A stretch of 64,000 nucleotides of DNA from Bradyrhizobium cosmicum (GCF_007290395.2 NZ_CP041656.2:2852001-2916000), one strand, 5' to 3'; shown: positions 43,064-52,759, counted from the first letter of the stretch. Numbers and translations: made by a program. The notes: generated by a model from the letters alone, not told the origin.

Positions 43064-43692
43064 GCATTTCGTTCCCGCTTACCGATCTGCAGACGCTCGT
43101 CCCGATCGCCAGCCAGAGTTTTCCGCTGGTCTCGCGTCAGGAACTGTCGCGGCTCGCCAGCGGCGTCACCATCGGCAAGGATCTCGGCTCTGCACTGTGG
43201 ATGCCGGAGTTCTCGACCGACACCATCGACAACGACGACGCCGTTGCCTATGAGGCGCGGCTCAATTCGCTCGACGGTGTCGTCAACATCTTCACCGCCG
43301 GCGATCTGCGCCGGCTCTATCCGCGCAGCCATGCGGATGGTGTCTTCAACGACACCGGCGTGCTGGCCTCGGTCAATGCCAACAACAAGGCGCTGGCGCT
43401 GTCGGGGCTCGACCCGTCATTTGCGCTGTCGATCGGCGACTATCTGGCGTTCGATTATTCCGGCGGCCGGGCCCTGCACCAGGTCGTCGAGGCCGTGACC
43501 GCCAATGGCAGCGGCACCACGGCGCAATTCGAGGTGCGCCCGCATATCCGGCCCGGCTTCTCGCTGTCGGCGGCGGTCACCCTGAAGAAACCGAAGGGCT
43601 ATTTCATGCTGGTGCCTGGCTCGGTGCAGGCCAGCACCAACGGGCCGGTCAGCTCGGTGATTTCGTTCAAGGCCGTGCAAGTTCTGCCATGA
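43060..43692 (+). CDS. distal tail protein
   Basis: The 210-residue product follows the tape measure gene with an ATGA overlap and has a beta-rich pattern (LGSALWMPEFSTDTIDNDDA, LQVVEAVT-type HQVVEAVTANGSGTTAQFEV). Position and fold pattern fit a Dit-like hub protein. Confidence 0.7.
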   Translation: MSISFPLTDLQTLVPIASQSFPLVSRQELSRLASGVTIGKDLGSALWMPEFSTDTIDNDDAVAYEARLNSLDGVVNIFTAGDLRRLYPRSHADGVFNDTGVLASVNANNKALALSGLDPSFALSIGDYLAFDYSGGRALHQVVEAVTANGSGTTAQFEVRPHIRPGFSLSAAVTLKKPKGYFMLVPGSVQASTNGPVSSVISFKAVQVLP

Positions 43693-44378
43693 CCCGCTCG
43701 CTCGCATCCGGCAACTACACCGCGTTGCAGGCGCGCCGCCTGATCGCGCGCGATTTCGTCTGGTTCGTCGTGCGCGACCGCTCGACCGGCAATCCCGTCA
43801 CGGATGGCTACTGGTCGGATGTCGGCTCGATCTCGGCCGACGTGATCGACCCTGAGACCGGCAGCACGGTGACGCGGACATTTGCCGGCGCGGCCGGGCT
43901 GGTCGAGATCTCCGACATCCCGGTCGTCTCCAACCTGACGGTGCAGACTATCACCATCACGCTCGCGCAAGCGGCGAGCCGCGTCAACGATCTGGTGCGC
44001 ACCTACGACTGCAAGCAGGGCAAGGTGCAGGTGTTTCGCGGGCTGTTCGATGCGTCGACCCGCGTCATGGTCGCGCCGGCGTTTCCGCGCTTTGCCGGCA
44101 CCATCGACGAGGCGCCGGTCACGACGCCGAAGGAAGGCGAGACCGGCGACGTCACGCTGACCTGCACCGGCAACACGCAGGAGCTGACGCGCTCCAATCC
44201 GGACACGCGCTCGGATGCCTCGCAAAAGCTGCGCGATCCCGCCGATGATTTCTATCTGCACACGGCGACGGTGTCGGAGTGGCAGCAATATTGGGGCAAG
44301 GATCCGGGCGTGCTTGGCGTCACCGGCGGCTCGCCTGGCCTGGTTGCGCTCACGCGCGGCGCGGGGCTGGTCCGATGA
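43689..44378 (+). CDS. phage tail protein, DUF2163-like
   Basis: The 229-residue product opens MTRSLASGNYTALQARRLIA and has a beta-rich N-terminal part, then a small helical/Cys-containing region (YDCKQGKVQVFRGLFDA). It resembles tail-hub proteins of GTA-like and siphovirus tails. ATGA overlaps lie on both sides. Confidence 0.7.
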   Translation: MTRSLASGNYTALQARRLIARDFVWFVVRDRSTGNPVTDGYWSDVGSISADVIDPETGSTVTRTFAGAAGLVEISDIPVVSNLTVQTITITLAQAASRVNDLVRTYDCKQGKVQVFRGLFDASTRVMVAPAFPRFAGTIDEAPVTTPKEGETGDVTLTCTGNTQELTRSNPDTRSDASQKLRDPADDFYLHTATVSEWQQYWGKDPGVLGVTGGSPGLVALTRGAGLVR

Positions 44379-44827
44379 TCCGTCCGGCGGTCATGGCCGA
44401 CGCGGCGCGGGCGATCGAGCTGTTGCATGCCTCGCACGATGCTGCCGGCTTCAACGGCGGCGCCGGCTTCGCCTTTCCGTTCGTGCCGCGTTACGCCGAG
44501 CGGCTGTTCGTGACCCATCTCGAGATGATGAACGCCTGCTGCCTGGCGCTCGACGTCGGCGGCGTGGCGCAGGGCCTGCTGCTGGCGGTCGCGTCACAGC
44601 ATCCGTTCGGTCCGGTCTGGCTGGCGCGCGAAACCGTCTGGTGGATCGATCCTGCCCATCGCGGCCGCGCGGCGATCGCCATGCTTGACGCCTATGAGGC
44701 CTGGGCCAAGGGCAAGGGCTGCGCCTTCACCGGCATGGCCGGGATGGGCGAGGACCCGGATGTCGCCAGGCTTTACGTGCGCCGCGGCTATCAGCGCGCC
44801 GAAACCCATTTCCTGAAGGCGATCTGA
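44375..44827 (+). CDS. GNAT acetyltransferase in the tail-tip module
   Basis: The 150-residue product has a GNAT-like fold: N-terminal IRPAVMADAARAIELLHAS, central beta strands, WWIDPAHRGRAAIAMLDAYE with an acetyl-CoA loop, and YVRRGYQRAETHFLK at the end. It takes the position where an NlpC/P60 peptidase is often found in siphoviruses. The substrate is unknown. Confidence 0.75.
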   Translation: MIRPAVMADAARAIELLHASHDAAGFNGGAGFAFPFVPRYAERLFVTHLEMMNACCLALDVGGVAQGLLLAVASQHPFGPVWLARETVWWIDPAHRGRAAIAMLDAYEAWAKGKGCAFTGMAGMGEDPDVARLYVRRGYQRAETHFLKAI

Positions 44828-44828
44828 C

Positions 44829-47792
44829 GTGGCGATTTTCACGGCTATTGCAGCGGCGATCGGCCTCACGGGGTTCTTTGCGGCGGCGTTCGTCACGGCC
44901 GCCTCGCTCGCGACCTCGATCGGCCTGTCCTATGCCGTCCGTGCGCTGTCCGGCCAGCCCAAGCAGTCGACCGACAGTTTCGGCGTGCAGGGCAAGCTCA
45001 CCGGCGGCGGCGACGTGCCGCGCTCGTTCGGGCTCGGCCGCCACGTCACGGCTGGCTCGCTGGTCTATGCCAACACCTGGGGCAACGGCTACGACACGCC
45101 GAACGCCTTCCTGACGCAGGTCATCGCGCTGTCGGATCTGCCCGGCGAGCGCCTGGTCGGCATGTGGGTGAACGGCGCCAAGGTCACGCTGGCCGAGGGC
45201 GATGCCAAGGCATCCGTGCTCGGCGCCGGCTCGCAGGGCTACGCCGTGCCGGAGTACATCCGCCCGCACAACGGCGAGGGTGCGGCGGTGCCGCATCTGT
45301 GGGTGAAGTTCTACGACGGCAGCCAGACCGGCGCCGACACCTTCACCTTGAGCGCGTCGTCGGCCGAGCGGCCCTATACCGCGGCCCATGTCGGCAAGGG
45401 TGTCTGCTACGCCGTCGTACATGCCTTCAACGACGAGAATCTGTGGAGCGGCTTTCCGACCCTCAAGTTCGAACTGTCCGGCGTGCCGCTCTACGATCCC
45501 TCCAAGGATTCGACGGTCGGCGGCTCCGGCGCGCATCGCTACGGCGATCCCTCGACCTGGGGTGGCGACGGCGACGATTTTCCGGTCGTGCAGATCCACA
45601 ACATCCTGCGCGGCTTCTCCTATAACGGCATCTGGCTGTACGGGCTGCAGAACACCTCCGCGGCGCGGCTGCCGGCCGTCAACTGGATCACGCAGATCGG
45701 CAAGTGCCGTACGACGGTCGTCGGCGCCGGCGGGCCGGAGCCGACCTATCGCACCGGCGGCCAGATCGATGTCAACGCGCAGCCCGCGAACGCGATCGAG
45801 GCCATCCTGACCGGCTGCCAGGGCCGCCTGTCGGAGATCGGCGGCTTCTACAAGATCCATGTCGGCGCGCCCGACACGCCGAGCTTTACGTTCTCCGACG
45901 ACGACATCCTGTCGACCGAGCCGCAGACCTATCGCCCGTTCTTTTCGCTGTCCGACAGCGTCAACGGTATCCAGGCGACCTATCCGGATCCGGCGCAGGG
46001 CTGGAACAGCGCGACGGCGCCCGCCTATTACCGGACCGACCTCGAGGCGCGGGACGGCGGCCGCCGGCTGATGGCCAATCCGGCGTTCGATTTCGTGCCC
46101 TATGCCGAGCAGGTGCAGCGGCTGCAGAAATCGGCGATCGAGGAGGCGCAGCGGGCGCGCACCCATGCCCTGACCTTGCCGCCGGCGTTCTGGATCGTCG
46201 AGCCCGGCGACGTCGGCGAATGGACGTCGTTGCGCAACGGCTACAGCGCCAAGCAATTCCGCGTCGACTCCGCGGTCGACAAGGCCAACCTCGACGTGAT
46301 GCTCGCCATCACCGAGGTCGATCCGTCCGATTACGACTGGAACACGGGAACGGATTTCACGCCGGTCACCGGCGGCGGCACCGTCTCCAATCCGCCGGCG
46401 CCGCAAGGCATCGCCAGCTTTGACGCGCTGCCCTATTCGCTGGTCGACGACAGCGGCATCATCCGCCGGCCTGCGATCCTGATCTCTTGGGACGGCTCGC
46501 AGCCCGGCATCAGCGGCGTGCAGTTCGAGGTGCGCCTTGCCTCGGACGGATCGAGCGTCACGCGCGGCCGCACCGATCGCGTCACCGCCGGCAATCTGAT
46601 CGTGACGCAGTCGATCCTGCCCGCCGTCACCTACCAGGTGCGCGGGCAATACATCCCGTCGGCGCCGCGCGACATGCTGTGGTCGGGCTGGATCACGGTG
46701 ACGACGCCTGACGTTCGCTTCACGCTGGCCGAGTTCGATGCCGCCGTCGCAGCGCAGGTGACCACGCTGCAGAACCAGCTCAACGACAATCTCGCGCTGG
46801 TCGAGCAGACCATCGCCAACGTCGCCGCCGGGCTTGCGGCCCGCGACTGGCGCGACAAGAAGGAATTGCGCTCGCAGCTCTCGGCGCGGTCCGATGATGC
46901 GCTGGCGCAGATCGACGACGTCCGCACGGTCGCGGTCGACACGCAGACGGCATTCGCATCGTTCTCGACGACGGCGACGGCGACCTTCGGCTCGACGACC
47001 GCCTTTGTCAGCCAGACCGCCGCGGCGATCGCAACCTATGACGGCTGGGGCGCGGCGCAATATGCCGTGACGCTCAACGTCGACGGCTACGCCACCGGCT
47101 TCAACCTGGTCAACGGCGGCAGCGGCACCTCGGCTTTTACGATCGTCGCCGACAAGTTCCAGGTGCAGCTGCCCGGCTACAATGGCAGCGCGCCGCAGCC
47201 GGTGTTCACCATCGGCACGCTCAACGGCGTCGCCGCGGTCGGATTGACCGGCAACGTCTATCTCGACGGAACGCTCAATGCGCGCGCGATCGTCGCGGGC
47301 TCGATCCTTGCGTCCAAGATCGCAGCCGGCGAGATCACCTCGGATTCCGGTGTGATCGGCGCGCTGGCGCTGAAGTCGCTGAGTATCGCCGACAATGCTG
47401 CGACGGTGCCGGCGATCCAGATCCTGGCCTCGAATACGTCGATCAGCGGTGGCACCAACTTTTTCAACTTCAATCTCAGTGTCGACACGACGGGGCTCTC
47501 CGGCAAGACCATCCCGATCTTTGCCAGCATCACGTTCAAATTCAGTTGCTCCTATGCCGGGGCAGGCACGCAGACGACGACATTCTATCTCTATGTCAAT
47601 GGAAGCATCGTCGATCGGCTCGACCTGCAGTGCGTCGCTGGGCTTTACATTCTCTCGATGTCCGGTGGGCGCAGCATCACGGGAACGGGTGGCATCGTTT
47701 CCGTGCCGATCGTGGTTCAGGGCTTCGCGGGCGGCGGCGCCGATGTCGTCAATGCCAATGCCTGCGTGTTTGCGATGGCGGCGAAGCGATGA
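44829..47792 (+). CDS. tail tip / host-specificity protein, J-like
   Basis: The 987-residue product starts with GTG. An N-terminal membrane-like hydrophobic part (AAAIGLTGFFAAAFVTAASL) is typical of J-like tail tips. The central hub region (VPRSFGLGRHVTAGSLVYAN, WITQIGKCRTTVVGAGG) is followed by a fibronectin-like part, a helical linker (about 640-700) and a C-terminal receptor domain (VNGGSGTSAFTIVADKFQVQ). It should recognise the host surface. Confidence 0.85.
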   Translation: MAIFTAIAAAIGLTGFFAAAFVTAASLATSIGLSYAVRALSGQPKQSTDSFGVQGKLTGGGDVPRSFGLGRHVTAGSLVYANTWGNGYDTPNAFLTQVIALSDLPGERLVGMWVNGAKVTLAEGDAKASVLGAGSQGYAVPEYIRPHNGEGAAVPHLWVKFYDGSQTGADTFTLSASSAERPYTAAHVGKGVCYAVVHAFNDENLWSGFPTLKFELSGVPLYDPSKDSTVGGSGAHRYGDPSTWGGDGDDFPVVQIHNILRGFSYNGIWLYGLQNTSAARLPAVNWITQIGKCRTTVVGAGGPEPTYRTGGQIDVNAQPANAIEAILTGCQGRLSEIGGFYKIHVGAPDTPSFTFSDDDILSTEPQTYRPFFSLSDSVNGIQATYPDPAQGWNSATAPAYYRTDLEARDGGRRLMANPAFDFVPYAEQVQRLQKSAIEEAQRARTHALTLPPAFWIVEPGDVGEWTSLRNGYSAKQFRVDSAVDKANLDVMLAITEVDPSDYDWNTGTDFTPVTGGGTVSNPPAPQGIASFDALPYSLVDDSGIIRRPAILISWDGSQPGISGVQFEVRLASDGSSVTRGRTDRVTAGNLIVTQSILPAVTYQVRGQYIPSAPRDMLWSGWITVTTPDVRFTLAEFDAAVAAQVTTLQNQLNDNLALVEQTIANVAAGLAARDWRDKKELRSQLSARSDDALAQIDDVRTVAVDTQTAFASFSTTATATFGSTTAFVSQTAAAIATYDGWGAAQYAVTLNVDGYATGFNLVNGGSGTSAFTIVADKFQVQLPGYNGSAPQPVFTIGTLNGVAAVGLTGNVYLDGTLNARAIVAGSILASKIAAGEITSDSGVIGALALKSLSIADNAATVPAIQILASNTSISGGTNFFNFNLSVDTTGLSGKTIPIFASITFKFSCSYAGAGTQTTTFYLYVNGSIVDRLDLQCVAGLYILSMSGGRSITGTGGIVSVPIVVQGFAGGGADVVNANACVFAMAAKR

Positions 47793-48250
47793 ACATCCAT
47801 TACGACACAGCGACCGGGCAGATCGTCTCCTACGGGTTCGGCGCAGACCATGGCGACGGGTTCGAGACGAGCCCGTACCCGAATTGCAGTGTGGCGATCA
47901 TTGACGACCAGCCGATCGACGCGCGCGCGCAGAAATTCGATCCCGTCACGTGGAAGGTCGTCGACAAGGACGTGCCGGACCCCGAGCCGGACCAGGTGTG
48001 GCGGATTCGCGAGCTGGTGCGCGCGGAGCTGGGGGCAACCGACAAGTTCGCGCTGCCTGATTATCCGGTCGCGGACGCCGATCGCGTCGCATGGGTGGCG
48101 TATCGCAAGGCGCTCAGGGATGCCTCGAAGGGCAACGCCACGGCCGCGGCGATGCTGGCAGCGATCCCGCTGCGGCCGGACGGCAGCGATCCGGCGGCGC
48201 AGCTGCGCGCGCTGCTGGCTGGCGGGAATGACAACGGGGTGACTCCATGA
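47789..48250 (+). CDS. fibre-associated protein, XkdW-like
   Basis: The 153-residue product has an N-terminal beta segment (YDTATGQIVSYGFGADHGDG), then helical parts (VWRIRELVRAELGATDKFAL, VAWVAYRKALRD). Small proteins like this lie between tail tip and fibre genes and may assist fibre assembly. Confidence 0.65.
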   Translation: MNIHYDTATGQIVSYGFGADHGDGFETSPYPNCSVAIIDDQPIDARAQKFDPVTWKVVDKDVPDPEPDQVWRIRELVRAELGATDKFALPDYPVADADRVAWVAYRKALRDASKGNATAAAMLAAIPLRPDGSDPAAQLRALLAGGNDNGVTP

Positions 48251-50160
48251 CGGCTCTTTCCAGCTATTCCACTGGCACGGTCGCGGTCTCCGCGGACGGC
48301 ACCGCCGTCACCGGCACCAGCACGCTTTGGCTCACCGCGGGCAACGTCAAGCCCGGCGACGAGCTGGCGATCGGGCATTTCCGCAGCCGGATCACCGACG
48401 TCACCGACGACACGCACATGGTCATCACGCCGTGGCCGGGATCGACGGTGAGCGGCTCGGCATACACTGTCTGGAAGGTGTCGCAGCAGCGCATCGTCGG
48501 CGAGACCTACGCGCGCGACGTCGACCGGATGGTCGGCGCGCTCAACACGTCAGGGTATTTCGTGTTCGTCGACATCGGCGCGACCGCACCTGATCCTTCG
48601 CTCGGCGATGACGGGCAATTCGCGTTCCAGCCGACCACGGGCAAGACCTGGGCGAAGTCGGCCGGCGTCTGGTCCTTTCTCGGGTTCTACAAGGCGTTCA
48701 ACCTGACCGGCGCCTATAACGGCGCGACGGTCTATTCCTACGGCGACGTGCAGGTGACGGCAGGCTCGTCCTACATCTACATCAACGCCACGCCGAGCGC
48801 CGGCCACACCGCGCCGAACCCGACCTATTGGCAATTGCTCGCCAGCATCGGCGCTACGGGCAATACCGGGGCGACCGGTGCGGGCTATGGCGGGACGTCG
48901 ACGACGTCGCTGGCGATCGGGACCGGCTCGAAAGTCTTCACCACACAGGCCGGGCTTGCCTACGCCAACGGCGCCCGGGTGCGGGCGTCCTCGGCCGCCA
49001 ACACCGCCAACTGGATGGAAGGGCGCGTCACCTACAGCGGCACCACGCTGACCATGACCGCCGACAAGACCGGCGGCAGTGGCACGCTGGCCGACTGGAA
49101 TCTCAACGTCACCGGCGAACCTGGCGCCGGCGATCTTCTCAGCACGAACAATCTGAGCGATGTTGTGTCGGCCGACCAGGCGCGGGCCAATCTTGCCGTG
49201 GCTGGAAGGAACTATCTGCTCAATCCATCGGGTGAGATCGATCAGGAGGGCGTCGGCGGCGGGGTTTCCCGGTCCGACGCGACTTATGACTTCGACCAGT
49301 GGTTGGCGCTGACGCAGTCAAATCCGATCACCGTCAGCTTGGTGGCGGATGCGGAGAACGGAACGCCGTTCATGATGCGGGGCCTGCAAGCCAATGCGAC
49401 CGCGCAGCGGTTCGGCCGTATCCAGTGGATCGAGTCCAGGGATTGCAAAGAGCTTCGCGGCCGCGCGGTCACACTATCGGCGAGGGTGCGGATGTCGGCA
49501 GCGACGACGCTGCGATACGCAATCGTGGAATGGACGGGAGCGGCGGACACCATCACCAAGGACGTCATTAACGACTGGACCAATAGTACCTTCACTGCTG
49601 GGCAGTTCTTTACATCGACGTCAACGACGGTCGTAGCGACCGGATCGCAGGCTCTCGCGGCTAACACCCTGGCGAACATCTCACTGAGCGGCACTATATC
49701 CGGCTCGATGAACAATCTGGCCGTAATATTCTGGACCGACAGCGCCCAAGCGCAGAACGTGACGCTCGACATAGGTAAGGCCAAGTTAGAGCCTGGTTCG
49801 GTCGCAACGTCGTTCGCTGCGCCACGCTATGAAGATGAACTGCTGCGCTGTTGCCGGTACTTCGTGGCCATTACAACTCAGTCGTTCTTTGGTGGTGGAA
49901 CCGTGCGTGTCGGTGGAACGGATATGTATGCTTACATGGCGATTCCGGCGCCAATGCGGGTGCTACCCACAGTCTCGATCACGGGAATGAACGTTGTGGT
50001 TGGCGATACGGTGACGGCTCTTGCGAGTCTGACCGCATCCAAGCAGACGGGCAACATGCTGACGCTTGTCCCTCACACCTCCACGTCGGCGGGCTCGACC
50101 GCTGCGGCGATGGTTTTCTATAATTCGACAACGCAGAATTCGTTGAACGCGCGGATTTAA
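48247..50160 (+). CDS. tail fibre protein
   Basis: The 637-residue product has an N-terminal virion-binding domain (SSYSTGTVAVSADGTAVTGT), a middle with a short collagen-like GATGNTGATGAG repeat, and a C-terminal part from about residue 318 (GRNYLLNPSGEIDQEGVGGG) like carbohydrate-binding phage fibre tips. DNA of the last 950 bases is visibly less GC-rich than the rest of the gene, as expected for an exchanged host-range tip. Confidence 0.82.
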   Translation: MTALSSYSTGTVAVSADGTAVTGTSTLWLTAGNVKPGDELAIGHFRSRITDVTDDTHMVITPWPGSTVSGSAYTVWKVSQQRIVGETYARDVDRMVGALNTSGYFVFVDIGATAPDPSLGDDGQFAFQPTTGKTWAKSAGVWSFLGFYKAFNLTGAYNGATVYSYGDVQVTAGSSYIYINATPSAGHTAPNPTYWQLLASIGATGNTGATGAGYGGTSTTSLAIGTGSKVFTTQAGLAYANGARVRASSAANTANWMEGRVTYSGTTLTMTADKTGGSGTLADWNLNVTGEPGAGDLLSTNNLSDVVSADQARANLAVAGRNYLLNPSGEIDQEGVGGGVSRSDATYDFDQWLALTQSNPITVSLVADAENGTPFMMRGLQANATAQRFGRIQWIESRDCKELRGRAVTLSARVRMSAATTLRYAIVEWTGAADTITKDVINDWTNSTFTAGQFFTSTSTTVVATGSQALAANTLANISLSGTISGSMNNLAVIFWTDSAQAQNVTLDIGKAKLEPGSVATSFAAPRYEDELLRCCRYFVAITTQSFFGGGTVRVGGTDMYAYMAIPAPMRVLPTVSITGMNVVVGDTVTALASLTASKQTGNMLTLVPHTSTSAGSTAAAMVFYNSTTQNSLNARI

Positions 50161-50243
50161 AGCCGACTATCGAGGCCGCCCTCGGCTCCGACGTCGGCTG
50201 ACGCACCAGCGTTTCTATTTGGACATCGATAGGGGTACATCAC

Positions 50244-51467
50244 ATGCTCGACCTGCATGGCATTTCGCGCGCGTCGTTCGATCTTGTCGTCGCCGAGGAG
50301 GTGACGAGCCAGGCCGTCTATGAGCGGAAATACCGCCACGCGCTGGAATATCCCGGCGAGCAGAGCGGCCCGACCGGCGGCATCGGCTACGATTTCGGCA
50401 CGCAGACCAAGCCGCAGATCCGCGCCGACTGGGCCGACAAGGTCGACGCCGCGATGCTGAGCATCCTGCTCGGCGCCTCCGGCAAGCGCGGCGAGGCGGC
50501 TGCCGCCTATTGCCGCGCGACCCGCGGGCAGGTCGACATTCCCTGGCTGGTCGCGCTCGACGTGTTCGCCAATCATGACCTGCCGCGCTATCTCGCCATC
50601 CTCGAGCGCTATTGTCCCGGCGCCGGCGAGCTGGGGCCGGACTGCAAGGGCGTGCTGTGGTCGATCGCCTTCAACCGCGACGCCGCGGGCTTTGTGAAGC
50701 CCGGCCCGCGCTACGCCGAGATGCGCGAGATCCGCGCCTGCGTCGCCGGCGGCGACCTTGCCCGCATCCCCGGCCTGATCCGCTCGATGCAGCGGCTCTG
50801 GCCGAAAACCTCCGGCCTCTATCGTCGCCGCGAGCTTGAAGCGCGGCTGTTCGAGAAGGGCCTGGCCGAGCACCATCCGGACCAGCATGAAAGACTCGAG
50901 CACGTCGCCCCGGCGCCGGATCCCGATGTCGTGGTGCAGGTGCAGGCGCGGCTGCGCGAGCTGGGCTATTACGACACGGGCGCCGTCGACGGCCAGCTGG
51001 TGCCGAAGGGGCGCACCGAGGCGGCGATCCTCAGCTTTCGGCATGAGCACGATCTGCCGTTGGTGCCCGGCATCGACGACGATCTGCTCGCCGCGCTGGC
51101 GCGGGCCGAGCCGCGGAAGGTCGCGGAGGTTCGCGCCAACGCCACGACGCAGGATCTGCGCGAGCAGGGCGTCGAGACCATCTCCATCACCGACCAGGTC
51201 AAGCGCTGGGCCGGCAGTCTGTTCGGCACGGGCGGCAGCCTGTCGCTCGCCGGTCTGCTGGCCTGGATCACCGACAAGGCGTCGGCGGTGTCGGGTGCAA
51301 AGGACGCGGTCGGCGGCCTCGGCATTCCGCCGCAGGCGATCGTCTGGCTGCTCGCGGCCGTGGTGGTGCTGGCGATCGTCGCCGGCCTCGGCGTGCTGAT
51401 CTGGTCGGTCGCGCACAAGATCGAGGTCAAGCGCCTGGCCGACTACCGCTCGGGCAAGAACACATGA
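50244..51467 (+). CDS. endolysin with peptidoglycan-binding domain and C-terminal membrane span
   Basis: The 407-residue product has an N-terminal lysozyme-like domain (EYPGEQSGPTGGIGYDFGTQ with E residues upstream), a PG_binding_1 domain (about 232-285; VQARLRELGYYDTGAVDGQL) and a C-terminal membrane helix (IVWLLAAVVVLAIVAGLGVL) with a basic tail. Muramidase activity is likely from the fold. The membrane anchor is uncommon and may tether the enzyme until the holin acts. ATGA overlap links it to Rz. Confidence 0.78.
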   Translation: MLDLHGISRASFDLVVAEEVTSQAVYERKYRHALEYPGEQSGPTGGIGYDFGTQTKPQIRADWADKVDAAMLSILLGASGKRGEAAAAYCRATRGQVDIPWLVALDVFANHDLPRYLAILERYCPGAGELGPDCKGVLWSIAFNRDAAGFVKPGPRYAEMREIRACVAGGDLARIPGLIRSMQRLWPKTSGLYRRRELEARLFEKGLAEHHPDQHERLEHVAPAPDPDVVVQVQARLRELGYYDTGAVDGQLVPKGRTEAAILSFRHEHDLPLVPGIDDDLLAALARAEPRKVAEVRANATTQDLREQGVETISITDQVKRWAGSLFGTGGSLSLAGLLAWITDKASAVSGAKDAVGGLGIPPQAIVWLLAAVVVLAIVAGLGVLIWSVAHKIEVKRLADYRSGKNT

Positions 51468-51973
51468 GCGGCGCGGTCATCGCTGCGATCGTGCAGCTGC
51501 TCGGCCTCGCCGGTGTCAAGCTGTCGCCGTTCAAAGCCGGCGCGCTTCTGGCCGGCGTGCTCGCGCTCGTCATCGGCATCGCGGCCGTCGCCGCGGGTTT
51601 CCACCTCTACAACGCAGGCTATGCGGCCGCGGACGGCGCCTGGCGCGAGAAGGCGCTCGACGCGCAGCTGGCGGCCGCGCGCAAGGATCTCCTCGAGGCC
51701 AACCGCGCCGCCGGCGATGCCGTGCTGCGGGCGAAGGCGATCGAGCAGCAGGCAGAGCAGGAAAGGGTGGGGACAGATGCCTATGTCGACCAATTGCGCA
51801 AGCAGAACGAGGCGCTCGCTGCGGCGGGCAAGCCGAACGTCTGTGGTCTTACTTGCGATGATCTGCGCGGGCTGCGCATCAAATCCGCTGCCTGCCCCGC
51901 TCCGGCGGGAGCTGCCGGCGGCGCCGGCGCAGATCTTCGCGCCCGTTGGCGATCCCAGCGCAAGCCTCAATAG
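51464..51973 (+). CDS. Rz-like i-spanin
   Basis: The 169-residue product has an N-terminal membrane helix (AGALLAGVLALVIGIAAVAA), then a long periplasmic coiled coil (ALDAQLAAARKDLLEANRAA, LRKQNEALAAAG), as in inner-membrane spanins. The Rz1-like gene is nested in its 3' part. Confidence 0.78.
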   Translation: MSGAVIAAIVQLLGLAGVKLSPFKAGALLAGVLALVIGIAAVAAGFHLYNAGYAAADGAWREKALDAQLAAARKDLLEANRAAGDAVLRAKAIEQQAEQERVGTDAYVDQLRKQNEALAAAGKPNVCGLTCDDLRGLRIKSAACPAPAGAAGGAGADLRARWRSQRKPQ

Positions 51974-52094
51974 CGACGCACGCGAGCGCCTGGCGCGCAC
52001 GCGCGATGCGCTGAAGGAAGCCAACCAACGGATCGAGGCCGGGCACGCCTGGTACGACGGCGTGCGGCAGAGCTACGGCGGCGAGGCGAAATAA
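51777..52094 (+). CDS. Rz1-like o-spanin lipoprotein
   Basis: The 105-residue product starts inside the Rz gene in another frame (ATG at 51777, or 51783). It has a basic n-region (RTRRSLRRASRTS), a hydrophobic core (VVLLAMIC) and a lipid-attachment C33 in CAGC; the -3 residue is Cys instead of Leu. A Pro/Ala-rich segment and a helix follow. Fusion of inner and outer membranes at lysis would need both spanins. Confidence 0.75.
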   Translation: MPMSTNCASRTRRSLRRASRTSVVLLAMICAGCASNPLPAPLRRELPAAPAQIFAPVGDPSASLNSDARERLARTRDALKEANQRIEAGHAWYDGVRQSYGGEAK

Positions 52095-52097
52095 CCG

Positions 52098-52466
52098 ATG
52101 CAGGAATGGTCAATCATCCTGTCGGCGATGGGGCTCGCCGTCGTCATCCTGTCCAGCGTCATCGGCCTGGTGTGGAAGCTGTCGCGGATCGAGCTGGCGC
52201 TGCGCTCGGAGTTCGGCAAGGCGGTCTCGGACTTCCAGGACGAGCACACGCGCGAGATCGGCGAGATGAAAGCGGCGCACGCCAAGGAAACCGCCGAGCT
52301 GCACGCCAAGGTCTACCAGGTCGAGATCTGGGCGCGCGACGAGTTCGTCCGCAAGAACAGCTTCGAGATCGTGGTCGCGCGGATGGAGCGCGGCCTGTCC
52401 GAGCTGCGCGGCGACATCACCGGCCGGCTCGACAAGATGTCGGAAAAAATGGATCGCCAGAAATGA
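52098..52466 (+). CDS. membrane protein of lysis cassette, holin or accessory
   Basis: The 122-residue product has one N-terminal membrane helix (IILSAMGLAVVILSSVIGLV) and a long charged coiled coil (AAHAKETAELHAKVYQVEIW). It follows Rz1 by 3 bases and overlaps the next gene by ATGA. It might be a holin partner or antiholin; the topology is not decisive. Confidence 0.6.
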   Translation: MQEWSIILSAMGLAVVILSSVIGLVWKLSRIELALRSEFGKAVSDFQDEHTREIGEMKAAHAKETAELHAKVYQVEIWARDEFVRKNSFEIVVARMERGLSELRGDITGRLDKMSEKMDRQK

Positions 52467-52699
52467 AAACCGAGCCGCAGATCCTGCGCCACGCGCTCGA
52501 CCAGGTCGCATTCAGTGCGGCCAGCATCAAGGTCCTGGTCGCGCTCGCGATCGGCATTGCGCTGATCGCGCTGTTCGGCGCCATCGCCGAGGCCCGGCGC
52601 CGGCCGACCTCCGCTGCGGCTTGGCTCGCCGGCGCCGCGATCGTGGCGGCGATCGTCGCAGCCGTCCTGGTCGGCAGCGTGACCGCGACCTACGCCTGA
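52463..52699 (+). CDS. holin-like two-span membrane protein
   Basis: The 78-residue product has two membrane helices (IKVLVALAIGIALIALFGAI and AAWLAGAAIVAAIVAAVLVG) separated by a short basic loop. Size, two spans and position in the lysis cassette fit a class II holin. Confidence 0.7.
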   Translation: MKTEPQILRHALDQVAFSAASIKVLVALAIGIALIALFGAIAEARRRPTSAAAWLAGAAIVAAIVAAVLVGSVTATYA

Positions 52700-52759
52700 C
52701 GGGTGTCTTGAGAGATCCGCGCCGGGCGGTTTCCCGGCATCACAAGCAGGAGAGCCAAG

